Assembly (NCBI RefSeq): GCF_965224175.1
Contig: NZ_OZ245041.1
Span: 4,712,001-4,776,000 of the forward strand
Source: Kordia sp965224175
GTDB lineage: Bacteria; Bacteroidota; Bacteroidia; Flavobacteriales; Flavobacteriaceae
Reading direction: 5' to 3'
Length of the DNA: 64,000 bases
Shown here: positions 26,001 through 34,472 of the stretch, in pieces
Position numbering within the stretch: the stretch's first letter is position 1
Layout: every line of letters begins with the position of its first letter
Position numbers and translations under genes: made by a program
The notes under the pieces: generated by a model
What the model saw: the letters and a program-made list of their open reading frames with translations, nothing else
Told to the model about the DNA's origin: nothing
Database searches by the model: none

Positions 26001-26812
26001 ATAAAATCAAACTTAATGATCTTCAAGGAGCATTAAGAAGAGATAAGTTTACAATCTCAGTTGGAGACGAATTACCAGCAGGAATCTTAAAACTTGCAAA
26101 AGTTTACATCGCTAAGAAACGTAAACTAAAAGTAGGGGATAAGATGGCGGGACGTCACGGTAACAAAGGTATCGTTGCACGTATCGTTCGTCAAGAAGAC
26201 ATGCCATTCTTAGAAGATGGAACGCCAGTTGATATTGTATTAAATCCATTAGGTGTACCTTCTCGTATGAATATCGGTCAGATTTATGAAACGGTATTAG
26301 GATGGGCAGGAGAAAAACTAGATAAAAAATATGCAACGCCAATCTTTGACGGTGCTTCTCTAGATCAGATTAATGAAATTACTGATGAAGCAGGAGTTCC
26401 AAGATTCGGACATACATATCTTTATGATGGTGGAACAGGAGAACGTTTTGATCAGCCAGCAACAGTAGGTATTATTTACATGCTGAAACTTGGTCACATG
26501 GTAGATGATAAAATGCACGCACGTTCAATTGGACCATACTCATTAATTACGCAGCAACCATTAGGTGGTAAAGCACAATTTGGAGGTCAGCGTTTTGGAG
26601 AAATGGAAGTTTGGGCATTAGAAGCATACGGTGCATCTAGTACACTTAGAGAAATACTGACTGTGAAATCTGATGATGTAATTGGTAGAGCTAAAACTTA
26701 CGAAGCTATCGTAAAAGGTGAACCAATGCCAGAACCAGGATTACCTGAATCATTCAATGTATTAATGCATGAATTGAAAGGTCTTGGATTAGACATTAGA
26801 TTAGAGGAATAA
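23003..26812 (+). CDS. rpoB: DNA-directed RNA polymerase subunit beta
   Basis: A 1,269-residue beta subunit from the ATG at 23003; a TTG one codon earlier is not needed. The rifampicin-pocket region reads NQLSQFMDQ, THKRRLSALGPGG and ERAGFEVRDVH. The residues matching Escherichia coli D516, H526 and S531 are wild type. The C-terminal clamp anchor includes GGKAQFGGQRFGEMEVWALE. Together with rpoC it forms the polymerase catalytic core. The 68-base gap to rpoC contains a hairpin but no terminator. Confidence 0.99.
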   Translation: MFTNQTERLNFASAKHTPDYPDFLDIQIKSFQDFFQLETKSEERGEEGLYNTFQENFPITDTRNQFVLEFLDYFVDPPRYNIQECIERGLTYSVPLKARLKLYCTDPEHEDFETIVQDVYLGTIPYMTPSGTFCINGAERVVVSQLHRSPGVFFGQSFHANGTKLYSARVIPFKGSWIEFATDINSVMYAYIDRKKKLPVTTLFRAIGFESDKDILEIFDLAEEVKVSKSGLKKVLGRKLAARVLNTWHEDFVDEDTGEVVSIERNEIVLDRDTILEKEHIEEIVEAGVKTILLHKEENQAGDYAIIHNTLQKDPTNSEKEAVEHIYRQLRNAEPPDEETARGIIDKLFFSDQRYNLGGVGRYRMNKKLGLNIDMDKQVLTKEDIITIIKYLIELINSKAEIDDIDHLSNRRVRTVGEQLAQQFGVGLARMARTIRERMNVRDNEVFTPIDLINAKTLSSVINSFFGTNQLSQFMDQTNPLAEITHKRRLSALGPGGLSRERAGFEVRDVHYTHYGRLCPIETPEGPNIGLISSLGVFAKVNSMGFLETPYRKVENGKVDIEKFSYLSAEEEEGMKIAQANIPLTEDGTINVEKVIAREEGDFPVVTPSEIQYTDVAPNQIASISASLIPFLEHDDANRALMGSNMMRQAVPLLRPQSPIVGTGLERQVASDSRVLINAEGDGYAEYVDANKITIKYDRTDDERLVSFDGDSKTYNLIKFRKTNQSTSINLKPIVRRGDRVKKGQVLCEGYATQKGELALGRNMKVAFMPWKGYNFEDAIVISEKVVREDIFTSIHIDEYSMDVRDTKLGAEELTNDIPNVSEEATKDLDENGMIRIGAEVKPGDILIGKITPKGESDPTPEEKLLRAIFGDKAGDVKDASLKASPSLHGVVINKKLFSRAIKDKRKRAKDKEEIATLELEYATKFEDLRGILIEKLFTIVNGKTSQGVQNDLGEEVLPKGKKFTLKMLNAVEDYAHLTGGTWTTDDDTNRAVADLVHNYKIKLNDLQGALRRDKFTISVGDELPAGILKLAKVYIAKKRKLKVGDKMAGRHGNKGIVARIVRQEDMPFLEDGTPVDIVLNPLGVPSRMNIGQIYETVLGWAGEKLDKKYATPIFDGASLDQINEITDEAGVPRFGHTYLYDGGTGERFDQPATVGIIYMLKLGHMVDDKMHARSIGPYSLITQQPLGGKAQFGGQRFGEMEVWALEAYGASSTLREILTVKSDDVIGRAKTYEAIVKGEPMPEPGLPESFNVLMHELKGLGLDIRLEE

Positions 26813-26820
26813 ATAAAAAT

Positions 26821-26845
26821 GCCGTGTAACTTTTTGTTGCACGGC
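26821..26845 (+). other. Intercistronic hairpin between rpoB and rpoC
   Basis: GCCGTGTAAC (26821-26830) pairs with GTTGCACGGC (26836-26845), with one G-T pair and a TTTTT loop. No T-run follows, so it is probably an mRNA processing or stability element rather than a terminator. Confidence 0.6.
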
Positions 26846-26879
26846 TACAATTACACATAATTCATTATCAACCATTAGT

Positions 26880-29800
26880 ATGGCAAGAAATAAAGATAAG
26901 AATACTGTAAAGAGATTTAATAAAATCTCAATAGGGTTAGCCTCTCCGGAGTCTATTTTAGCAGCATCAAAAGGTGAAGTGCTAAAACCTGAAACAATTA
27001 ACTATCGTACACACAAACCAGAGCGTGACGGATTATTCTGTGAACGTATCTTTGGACCTGTAAAGGATTACGAATGTGCTTGTGGTAAATACAAGAGAAT
27101 TCGTTACAAAGGAATCGTTTGTGATAGATGTGGTGTTGAAGTAACAGAAAAGAAAGTGCGTAGAGATAGAGTTGGTCATATCAACTTGGTAGTGCCAGTA
27201 GCACATATCTGGTATTTCCGTTCTTTACCAAACAAAATAGGATACCTTTTAGGATTACCATCTAAGAAATTAGATATGATCATTTACTACGAGCGTTATG
27301 TAGTAATTCAGCCAGGTGATGCTAAAAATGAAGCTGGTGAGCCAGTTCAAAAAATGGATTTCTTAACAGAAGAAGAATACCTAAATATTTTAGAATCTCT
27401 CCCGCAAGAAAACCTATACTTAGACGATACAGACCCAAATAAGTTTATCGCTAAAATGGGAGCTGAATGTTTAATTGAATTATTATCAAGAATTGATTTA
27501 GATCAGTTATCATTCGACTTACGTCACAAAGCAAATAACGAAACATCTAAGCAACGTAAAACGGAAGCGTTAAAGCGTTTACAAGTTGTTGAGTCTTTAC
27601 GTGATGCGAACAAAAATCGTGAAAACCGCCCAGAGTGGATGATCATGAAAGTTGTTCCTGTAATTCCGCCAGAATTACGTCCGTTAGTACCATTAGATGG
27701 AGGTCGTTTTGCAACGTCTGATTTAAATGATTTATACCGTAGAGTAATTATCAGAAACAATCGTTTAAAAAGATTAATGGAGATCAAAGCTCCTGAAGTA
27801 ATCTTACGTAACGAGAAGCGTATGCTTCAAGAATCTGTAGATTCATTATTCGATAATACGCGTAAATCATCTGCAGTAAAAACAGATTCTAACAGGCCAT
27901 TAAAATCATTATCTGATTCCTTAAAAGGTAAGCAAGGACGTTTCCGTCAAAACTTACTTGGAAAACGTGTGGATTATTCTGCTCGTTCGGTAATTGTTGT
28001 TGGTCCAGAATTAAAATTATACGAATGTGGATTGCCTAAAAACATGGCAGCAGAATTGTACAAGCCTTTTGTAATTCGTAAATTAATTGAAAGAGGTATT
28101 GTAAAAACTGTAAAATCTGCAAAGAAAATTATAGACAAAAAAGAGCCAGTAGTTTGGGATATCTTGGATAACGTAATTAAAGGTCATCCAGTATTACTAA
28201 ACCGTGCTCCTACGCTTCACCGTTTAGGTATTCAGGCATTCCAGCCAAAACTTATTGAAGGTAAAGCGATTCAGTTACACCCGTTAGCGTGTACAGCCTT
28301 TAACGCCGATTTTGATGGTGATCAGATGGCGGTACATTTACCATTAGGACCAGAAGCAATTTTAGAAGCACAATTATTAATGTTAGCTTCTCAAAACATT
28401 CTGAATCCTGCAAATGGTTCGCCAATTACAGTACCTTCTCAGGATATGGTATTAGGTTTATACTATATGACGAAGTTGCGTAAATCTACTCCAGAAAAGA
28501 AAATCGTTGGAGAAGGTTTAACATTCTACTCTGCGGAAGAAGTAGTAATGGCTTACAACGAGAAAAAAGTAGAATTAAATGCTTCTATCAAGATTAGAGC
28601 AAATGACTTTAATGCTGAAGGAGAATTAGTTCCACAAATTATAGATACAACAGTTGGACGTGTGCTTTTCAACCAAAAAGTACCACCACAAGCAGGATTT
28701 ATCAATGAAGTATTGACAAAAAAATCATTACGTAATATCATTGGAGGAATCTTAAAAGTGACTGACATTCCAACAACATCAGCTTTCTTAGATGATATCA
28801 AAAGTCTTGGATACGGATTTGCCTTCAGAGGTGGATTGTCATTCAGTTTAGGAGATATTATCATTCCAAAGGAAAAGCAAGCGTTAATTGATAAAGCAAA
28901 TTCAGAAGTTGATAAAATTACCATGAGTTATAACATGGGATTAATTACCAACAACGAACGTTACAATCAGGTTATTGATAAATGGACAACAACAAATGCA
29001 GATTTGACGAAGTTGTCTATGAAGCACATTAGTGAAGATCAACAAGGATTTAACTCTGTGTATATGATGCTTGACTCTGGAGCGCGTGGTTCGAAAGAGC
29101 AAATTCGTCAGTTAACTGGTATGCGTGGGTTAATGGCGAAGCCTAAGAAATCTACAGCAGGTGGAGGAGAAATTATTGAAAACCCGATTCTTTCTAACTT
29201 TAAAGAAGGATTATCGATCTTAGAATACTTTATCTCTACTCACGGTGCGCGTAAAGGTCTTGCCGATACCGCATTAAAAACTGCCGATGCAGGATACTTA
29301 ACACGTCGTTTAGTAGATGTATCTCAAGATGTGATTGTTAATATTCACGATTGTGAAACATTAAGAGGAGTTGAAGTAAAAGCATTAAAGAAAAATGAAG
29401 ATGTAGTTGAAAAACTTAAAGAACGTATCTTAGGTAGAGTTTCTCTACATGATGTATACAATCCGTTAACGGAAGAAGTTTTAGTAGCTGCAGGACAAGA
29501 AATATCTGAAGAAATTGCACAAGCAATTGAGGATTCACCAGTAGAATCGGTTGAAGTACGTTCGCCGTTAACATGTGAAGCTCCAAAAGGAATTTGTGCT
29601 AAATGTTATGGTCGTAACCTTTCTACGAACAAAATGGTTCAAATCGGTGAAGCTGTTGGAGTTGTTGCTGCACAGTCAATTGGTGAGCCAGGTACGCAGT
29701 TAACGCTTCGTACATTCCACATGGGAGGAACAGCGAGTAATATTTCTGAAGAAAATCAATTAAAAGCTAAATTTGCCGGAGTTGCTGAAATCGAAGAATT

Positions 29801-31178
29801 GAAAACAGTTCAAGGTGAAGTTGCAGAAGGAAAAATTGGTGATATTGTAATTTCTCGTACATCTGAAATTAAGATTATTGATAAAAATACTGGAATTACG
29901 TTAAGTACAAATAACATTCCTTATGGTTCTACAATCTTTGTGAAAAACGGAGATACAATCAAAGAGGATCAAGCTATCTGTCAATGGGATCCATATAATG
30001 GTGTAATTATCTCTGAATTTGCTGGAAAAATTCAATACGAAAACATCGAACAAGGTGTTACTTTTCAAGTAGAGATTGATGAGCAAACAGGATTCCAAGA
30101 AAAAGTAATTTCTGAATCAAGAAATAAAAAATTAATTCCAACACTTCAAATTTTAAGTAGTAAAGGAGAAGTACAACGTTCATACAACTTACCAGTAGGT
30201 TCTCACTTAATGGTAGATGATAATGAAAAGATTAAAGTTGGTAAAATTTTAGTAAAAATACCTCGTAAATCAGCTAAGTCTGGAGATATTACAGGAGGTT
30301 TACCACGTGTAACAGAATTATTTGAAGCACGTAACCCTTCAAATCCAGCAGTTGTGTCTGAGATTGATGGTGTAGTTTCTTTTGGTAAAATCAAAAGAGG
30401 TAATCGTGAAATCATTGTTGAGTCTAAATTTGGAGACGTAAGAAAGTATCTAGTAAAACTTTCTAATCAAATCCTAGTACAAGAAAATGATTATGTAAGA
30501 GCAGGAATGCCACTTTCAGACGGTTCTATTACGCCAAACGATATTCTAAATATCAAAGGACCTTCTGCAGTACAGCAATACTTAGTAAATGAAGTACAAG
30601 AAGTATATCGTTTACAAGGTGTAAAGATTAATGATAAGCACTTTGAGGTAATTGTTCGTCAAATGATGCGTAAAGTAAGAATTGGAGATCCTGGAGATAC
30701 TATCTTCTTAGAAAACCAATTAATACACAAGTCAGATTTCATCAGAGAAAATGACAATCTTTACGGTCAAAAAGTAGTAGAAGATGCAGGTGAGTCAGAA
30801 AGCTTTAAGCCAGGGCAAATTGTTTCTCCAAGAGAATTGAGAGATGAAAACTCTGTATTAAGAAGAGCTGATAAGCAATTAGTATCTGCAAGAGACGTAG
30901 TGTCGGCAACGGCAACACCAATCTTACAAGGTATTACAAGAGCTTCATTACAGACGAAATCGTTTATCTCTGCGGCATCATTCCAGGAAACAACAAAAGT
31001 ACTGAACGAAGCTGCTGTAAGTGGTAAAGTGGACGCACTAGAAGGATTAAAAGAAAATGTAATTGTTGGACATAAAATACCAGCAGGAACAGGAATGCGT
31101 AAGTATGATGATATTATTGTAGGTTCGAAAGAAGAATACAATGAAATCATGGCTGCTAAGCATGAAATAAACTTTTAA
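26880..31178 (+). CDS. rpoC: DNA-directed RNA polymerase subunit beta'
   Basis: A 1,432-residue beta' subunit. The N-terminal zinc ribbon has CACGKYKRIRYKGIVCDRCG. The catalytic Mg site NADFDGDQMAVH lies near residue 474. The trigger-loop region includes AAQSIGEPGTQLTLRTFHMGG, and the second zinc site includes CEAPKGICAKCYG. It completes the polymerase core with beta. Its 3' end is 3 bases from a DUF3467 gene, so that gene is co-transcribed. Confidence 0.99.
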   Translation: MARNKDKNTVKRFNKISIGLASPESILAASKGEVLKPETINYRTHKPERDGLFCERIFGPVKDYECACGKYKRIRYKGIVCDRCGVEVTEKKVRRDRVGHINLVVPVAHIWYFRSLPNKIGYLLGLPSKKLDMIIYYERYVVIQPGDAKNEAGEPVQKMDFLTEEEYLNILESLPQENLYLDDTDPNKFIAKMGAECLIELLSRIDLDQLSFDLRHKANNETSKQRKTEALKRLQVVESLRDANKNRENRPEWMIMKVVPVIPPELRPLVPLDGGRFATSDLNDLYRRVIIRNNRLKRLMEIKAPEVILRNEKRMLQESVDSLFDNTRKSSAVKTDSNRPLKSLSDSLKGKQGRFRQNLLGKRVDYSARSVIVVGPELKLYECGLPKNMAAELYKPFVIRKLIERGIVKTVKSAKKIIDKKEPVVWDILDNVIKGHPVLLNRAPTLHRLGIQAFQPKLIEGKAIQLHPLACTAFNADFDGDQMAVHLPLGPEAILEAQLLMLASQNILNPANGSPITVPSQDMVLGLYYMTKLRKSTPEKKIVGEGLTFYSAEEVVMAYNEKKVELNASIKIRANDFNAEGELVPQIIDTTVGRVLFNQKVPPQAGFINEVLTKKSLRNIIGGILKVTDIPTTSAFLDDIKSLGYGFAFRGGLSFSLGDIIIPKEKQALIDKANSEVDKITMSYNMGLITNNERYNQVIDKWTTTNADLTKLSMKHISEDQQGFNSVYMMLDSGARGSKEQIRQLTGMRGLMAKPKKSTAGGGEIIENPILSNFKEGLSILEYFISTHGARKGLADTALKTADAGYLTRRLVDVSQDVIVNIHDCETLRGVEVKALKKNEDVVEKLKERILGRVSLHDVYNPLTEEVLVAAGQEISEEIAQAIEDSPVESVEVRSPLTCEAPKGICAKCYGRNLSTNKMVQIGEAVGVVAAQSIGEPGTQLTLRTFHMGGTASNISEENQLKAKFAGVAEIEELKTVQGEVAEGKIGDIVISRTSEIKIIDKNTGITLSTNNIPYGSTIFVKNGDTIKEDQAICQWDPYNGVIISEFAGKIQYENIEQGVTFQVEIDEQTGFQEKVISESRNKKLIPTLQILSSKGEVQRSYNLPVGSHLMVDDNEKIKVGKILVKIPRKSAKSGDITGGLPRVTELFEARNPSNPAVVSEIDGVVSFGKIKRGNREIIVESKFGDVRKYLVKLSNQILVQENDYVRAGMPLSDGSITPNDILNIKGPSAVQQYLVNEVQEVYRLQGVKINDKHFEVIVRQMMRKVRIGDPGDTIFLENQLIHKSDFIRENDNLYGQKVVEDAGESESFKPGQIVSPRELRDENSVLRRADKQLVSARDVVSATATPILQGITRASLQTKSFISAASFQETTKVLNEAAVSGKVDALEGLKENVIVGHKIPAGTGMRKYDDIIVGSKEEYNEIMAAKHEINF

Positions 31179-31181
31179 TAC

Positions 31182-31490
31182 ATGAACGACAAAGCAAACG
31201 AAAAACAAATCAATATTGAATTGGATGAAACCATTGCGGAAGGAATTTATTCTAACTTAGCAATCATCAACCATTCAGTAACTGAATTTGTAGTAGATTT
31301 TGTAAATATTATGCCAGGGAAACCAAAGGCAAAAGTGAAATCTAGAATCATATTAACGCCGCAACATGCAAAACGATTAATGAAAGCATTAGGTGAAAAT
31401 ATACATCGCTTTGAAAAAGCTCATGGACAAATTAAAGAATTTGAACAAGCTCCAATTCCGATGAACTTCGGGCCAACTGGAGAAGCATAA
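31182..31490 (+). CDS. DUF3467 domain-containing protein
   Basis: A 102-residue DUF3467 protein with the core words GIYSNLAIINHSVTEFVVDF, IMPGKPKAKVKSRIILTP and HAKRLMKALGENI. The family's function is not established. Its position as the last gene of the rpoBC operon, 3 bases after rpoC, is typical of Bacteroidota and suggests a link to transcription or simply constitutive expression. A UUCG-loop terminator follows directly. Confidence 0.92.
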   Translation: MNDKANEKQINIELDETIAEGIYSNLAIINHSVTEFVVDFVNIMPGKPKAKVKSRIILTPQHAKRLMKALGENIHRFEKAHGQIKEFEQAPIPMNFGPTGEA

Positions 31491-31494
31491 AAAT

Positions 31495-31527
31495 AAAAAA
31501 CCTCAATTTTCGAATTGAGGTTTTTTA
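31495..31527 (+). terminator. Terminator of the rpoBC operon
   Basis: CCTCAATT (31501-31508) pairs with AATTGAGG (31513-31520) around a TTCG tetraloop, with A-runs before and a T-run after. It is strong and could act on both strands. Confidence 0.93.
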
Positions 31528-31624
31528 TTTTTCACTATCATTTTTAAAATCTATTAAAGATTGTTAAATAATAAATTTTTATTATTATTCAAGTAAAAAT
31601 AGCTTCTATATATTACTTTTAAAG

Positions 31625-31660
31625 CATAAAAAAAAGACATCAATATAATTGATGTCTTTA
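31625..31660 (-). terminator. prfC terminator (minus strand)
   Basis: AAAGACATCAAT (31633-31644) and ATTGATGTCTTT (31648-31659) form a 12-base stem. On the minus strand it is followed by a long T-run, about 80 bases after the prfC stop codon. It faces the rpoBC terminator, so the two convergent operons are separately insulated. Confidence 0.85.
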
Positions 31661-31738
31661 GTGTATAGTCTTGTTAAAAGTCTTTAAAATGATTTTTGTG
31701 TGTAAATCAAAGAATTATTCAATCTTTAAATTCTTTAA

Positions 31739-33325
31739 TTAAAATTCACTTGTGAAGTGGAATTTAATACTCGGATATTTCTGTTGTGTCATCTGTAATG
31801 AAAAAGATGAATCAGCTAAGAATACCAATTTATTCTCTTTATCACGAGCTAAAAACTTTTGTTTTACACGTTTAAAATCTAAAAATTCTTGATCTTTTTC
31901 GTTGTCAACTTCTACCCAACATGCTTTGTGAACATTTAGGTTTTCATACGAACATTTTGCTCCGTATTCATGTTCCAATCTGTATTGAATTACTTCATAT
32001 TGAAGCGCTCCAACGGTTCCAATTACTTTTCGCCCGTTCAAATCGAGTGTAAATAATTGGGCAACTCCTTCATCCATTAACTGATTAATTCCTTTGTATA
32101 ACTGCTTGGATTTCATAGGATCAGCATTGTTGATATATCTAAAATGTTCAGGTGAAAAACTCGGAACTCCTTTATAATTTAGCTTTTCTCCAGCGGTTAG
32201 TGTATCACCAATTTTGAAATTTCCAGTATCATGTAAACCAACAATGTCACCAGGGAAAGATTCATCTACAATCTGCTTTTTCTCAGCAAAAAATGCGTTT
32301 GGACTCGAAAATTTTAATTTTTTATCTAATCGAACATGTAAATATGGAGTATTTCGTTTAAAAACTCCCGATACAATCTTTATAAAAGCAAGTCTATCTC
32401 TGTGTTTAGGATCCATATTTGCATGAATCTTAAAAACAAAACCAGAAAATTTATCTTCAGCAGGTTCTACTAAGCGTACATCTGACATTTTTGGCAGTGG
32501 AGTTGGAGCAATTTCTACAAAACAATCGAGCAATTCTCGTACACCAAAATTATTTAATGCAGACCCAAAAAATACAGGTTGTAATTCACTATTTAAATAC
32601 GCCTCTCTGTTAAATTTTGGATATACTTCATATACCAATTCAAGCTCATCTCGTAATGTCTCGGCAGAACTTTCTCCAATATAATTTTCTAATTCAGGAT
32701 TGTTAACATCTTCAAAATGAATTGCTTCTGAGATGGTTTGTTTGTTTTCTCCAGTAAATAAATTAATATTTTTCTCCCAAACATTATAAATTCCTTTAAA
32801 GTCATAACCCATACCAATAGGAAAACTCAAAGGAGTTACGCGCAAGCCTAATTTTTGTTCAACTTCATCCAATAAATCAAAAGCATCTTTTCCTTCTCTA
32901 TCCAATTTATTAATAAAAACAATAATTGGAATCTTTCGCATACGACAAACTTCAACCAATTTTTCTGTTTGTTCCTCAACCCCTTTAGCCACATCAATTA
33001 CAACAATAACGCTGTCTACAGCACTCAAAGTACGGAAAGTATCTTCTGCAAAATCCTTATGGCCAGGTGTGTCTAAAATGTTGATTTTCTTGTCTTTATA
33101 AATGAAGGCTAATACTGATGTTGCTACAGAAATCCCTCTCTGACGTTCAATCTCCATAAAGTCACTCGTAGCGCCTTTTTTAATTTTATTATTTTTTACA
33201 GCTCCAGCTTCTTGAATAGCACCTCCAAAAAGTAATAACTTTTCAGTAAGTGTTGTTTTTCCGGCATCAGGATGCGAAATAATACCAAAAGTCCTTCGCT
33301 TATCAATTTCTACTTGTATGCTCAT
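31739..33325 (-). CDS. prfC: Peptide chain release factor 3
   Basis: A 528-residue RF3 GTPase. The G motifs are SHPDAGKTT (G1), a RGISV effector loop, DTPGHKDF (G3) and NKLDREG (G4). Domain II and the C-terminal domain are complete, including TVGALQYEVIQYRL. RF3 removes RF1/RF2 from the ribosome after peptide release. It is convergent with the rpoBC operon and monocistronic. The ATG at 33325 gives the family start MSIQVEIDKRRTFGIISHPD. Confidence 0.97.
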   Translation of the reverse strand: MSIQVEIDKRRTFGIISHPDAGKTTLTEKLLLFGGAIQEAGAVKNNKIKKGATSDFMEIERQRGISVATSVLAFIYKDKKINILDTPGHKDFAEDTFRTLSAVDSVIVVIDVAKGVEEQTEKLVEVCRMRKIPIIVFINKLDREGKDAFDLLDEVEQKLGLRVTPLSFPIGMGYDFKGIYNVWEKNINLFTGENKQTISEAIHFEDVNNPELENYIGESSAETLRDELELVYEVYPKFNREAYLNSELQPVFFGSALNNFGVRELLDCFVEIAPTPLPKMSDVRLVEPAEDKFSGFVFKIHANMDPKHRDRLAFIKIVSGVFKRNTPYLHVRLDKKLKFSSPNAFFAEKKQIVDESFPGDIVGLHDTGNFKIGDTLTAGEKLNYKGVPSFSPEHFRYINNADPMKSKQLYKGINQLMDEGVAQLFTLDLNGRKVIGTVGALQYEVIQYRLEHEYGAKCSYENLNVHKACWVEVDNEKDQEFLDFKRVKQKFLARDKENKLVFLADSSFSLQMTQQKYPSIKFHFTSEF

Positions 33326-33347
33326 TTGAAATATTTAAAATAGGTGT

Positions 33348-33355
33348 CAAAAATA
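33348..33355 (-). promoter_or_regulatory. prfC -7 promoter element
   Basis: On the minus strand TATTTTTG matches TAnnTTTG and lies 22 bases upstream of the prfC start codon. No convincing -33 TTG was seen at the right distance. Confidence 0.5.
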
Positions 33356-33548
33356 TCACTTTTAAATCAATTACTATCATAAACTTAACAACAAAGGTTT
33401 TTGATAAAGAATTTGCAGTTTTTTTAACAAAAAAAACTGTATTTACCTCAAAATAAAGGCCTAAACATTTGAACGAAAAAAGTTTGCATTTCAACGAAAA
33501 ATCAAATCCTTTTACGTGAATCACTACGTACATACATATATCAGTCAT

Positions 33549-33556
33549 TACATTTG
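33549..33556 (+). promoter_or_regulatory. -7 promoter element of the surface-protein operon
   Basis: TACATTTG matches TAnnTTTG and lies 59 bases before the ATG at 33616. A 10-base hairpin, GTTAAGAAAA/TTTTCTTAAC (33566-33575 and 33589-33598), sits in the predicted leader. No clear -33 element is seen. Confidence 0.55.
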
Positions 33557-33615
33557 TTAAAAATTGTTAAGAAAATAATTCCCAGTTTTTTTCTTAACTG
33601 CCTTAAAATACTCGA

Positions 33616-34461
33616 ATGAACAACATTACTTATGCGCTGTTGAAGCCTTATGCTTCATACAGGTCATGTCTTTTTATATATAATCTAAAGAAGATTTCTT
33701 TCTTCTTTTTATTAGGTATGTGTGTGTTGCAAACCCAAACTGCGAGCGCTCAAGAAAAGACAGTATATGATGTTCAGAACCTAAAGCTAGACGAAACTAC
33801 AGCTGACGGAATTATCTCTTTTTCTAAAATAGTGCCACATCTTACAGGTATTGCTAAGTTAAGACGTCACGTCTATGAAAATCAGGAGCTCTATCCTATG
33901 GAGCAAAAAGCAATAGAAACAAGTAGAGATAAAAAACACGAAGCCCATAAGCGTTGGGAAAGATACATGCGAAAACTTCCAGTGTATGTATACATCGCAA
34001 AAGATATACAAGAATACATCACTGTAAATACAAAAATTACAAACCAGTTTACAGTTTGTGAAAAATTTACGGATGTACTTTCGATTAATATAAAAAATAG
34101 AAACAGCTATCCAATAAGTGCTGAAATCGAACTTCAAGCTGGAAATATTGTCAACTTCCCTAAATCCAATAGCGAAGTAAAAGTCAAGGATAATAAAGAA
34201 AAAAAGATAACCTTCAATTATATAGGTAACGGAAGAGCTACATTCACTTTGCCTCCAAATGCTTCTGTATCAGCAATTATACCCATAGTGTATAGTTGTG
34301 ACGGAAATAAAGGCAAAACAAACAAAACTGAAAACAACCAAATCCTGATAAATCACAAGATTAATCTAGTTGGGTACATTTATAATAGTGAAAAAAAGGA
34401 GTTATATAGAATAACTTCTTTTCCTATTACTACCTCTACTATTAAACTTGCATATCTGTAA
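33616..34461 (+). CDS. Secreted protein of unknown function preceding giant surface protein
   Basis: A 281-residue protein I cannot assign to a family. The N-terminus is long and basic, then a hydrophobic stretch at about residues 29-44 ends in the cleavage-like motif ASAQ, so it is exported. The mature part has a helical, charged section (roughly 70-125, rich in Lys, Glu and Arg) and then a beta-rich half with alternating hydrophobic strands from about 130 to the end. It has two widely spaced cysteines, in TVCEKF and YSCDGN, that could form a disulfide. It ends 11 bases before the giant repeat protein, so they form one operon. It could be a chaperone, anchor or partner of that protein, but nothing in the sequence proves this. 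Confidence 0.75.
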   Translation: MNNITYALLKPYASYRSCLFIYNLKKISFFFLLGMCVLQTQTASAQEKTVYDVQNLKLDETTADGIISFSKIVPHLTGIAKLRRHVYENQELYPMEQKAIETSRDKKHEAHKRWERYMRKLPVYVYIAKDIQEYITVNTKITNQFTVCEKFTDVLSINIKNRNSYPISAEIELQAGNIVNFPKSNSEVKVKDNKEKKITFNYIGNGRATFTLPPNASVSAIIPIVYSCDGNKGKTNKTENNQILINHKINLVGYIYNSEKKELYRITSFPITTSTIKLAYL

Positions 34462-34472
34462 AATAAAGTTTC

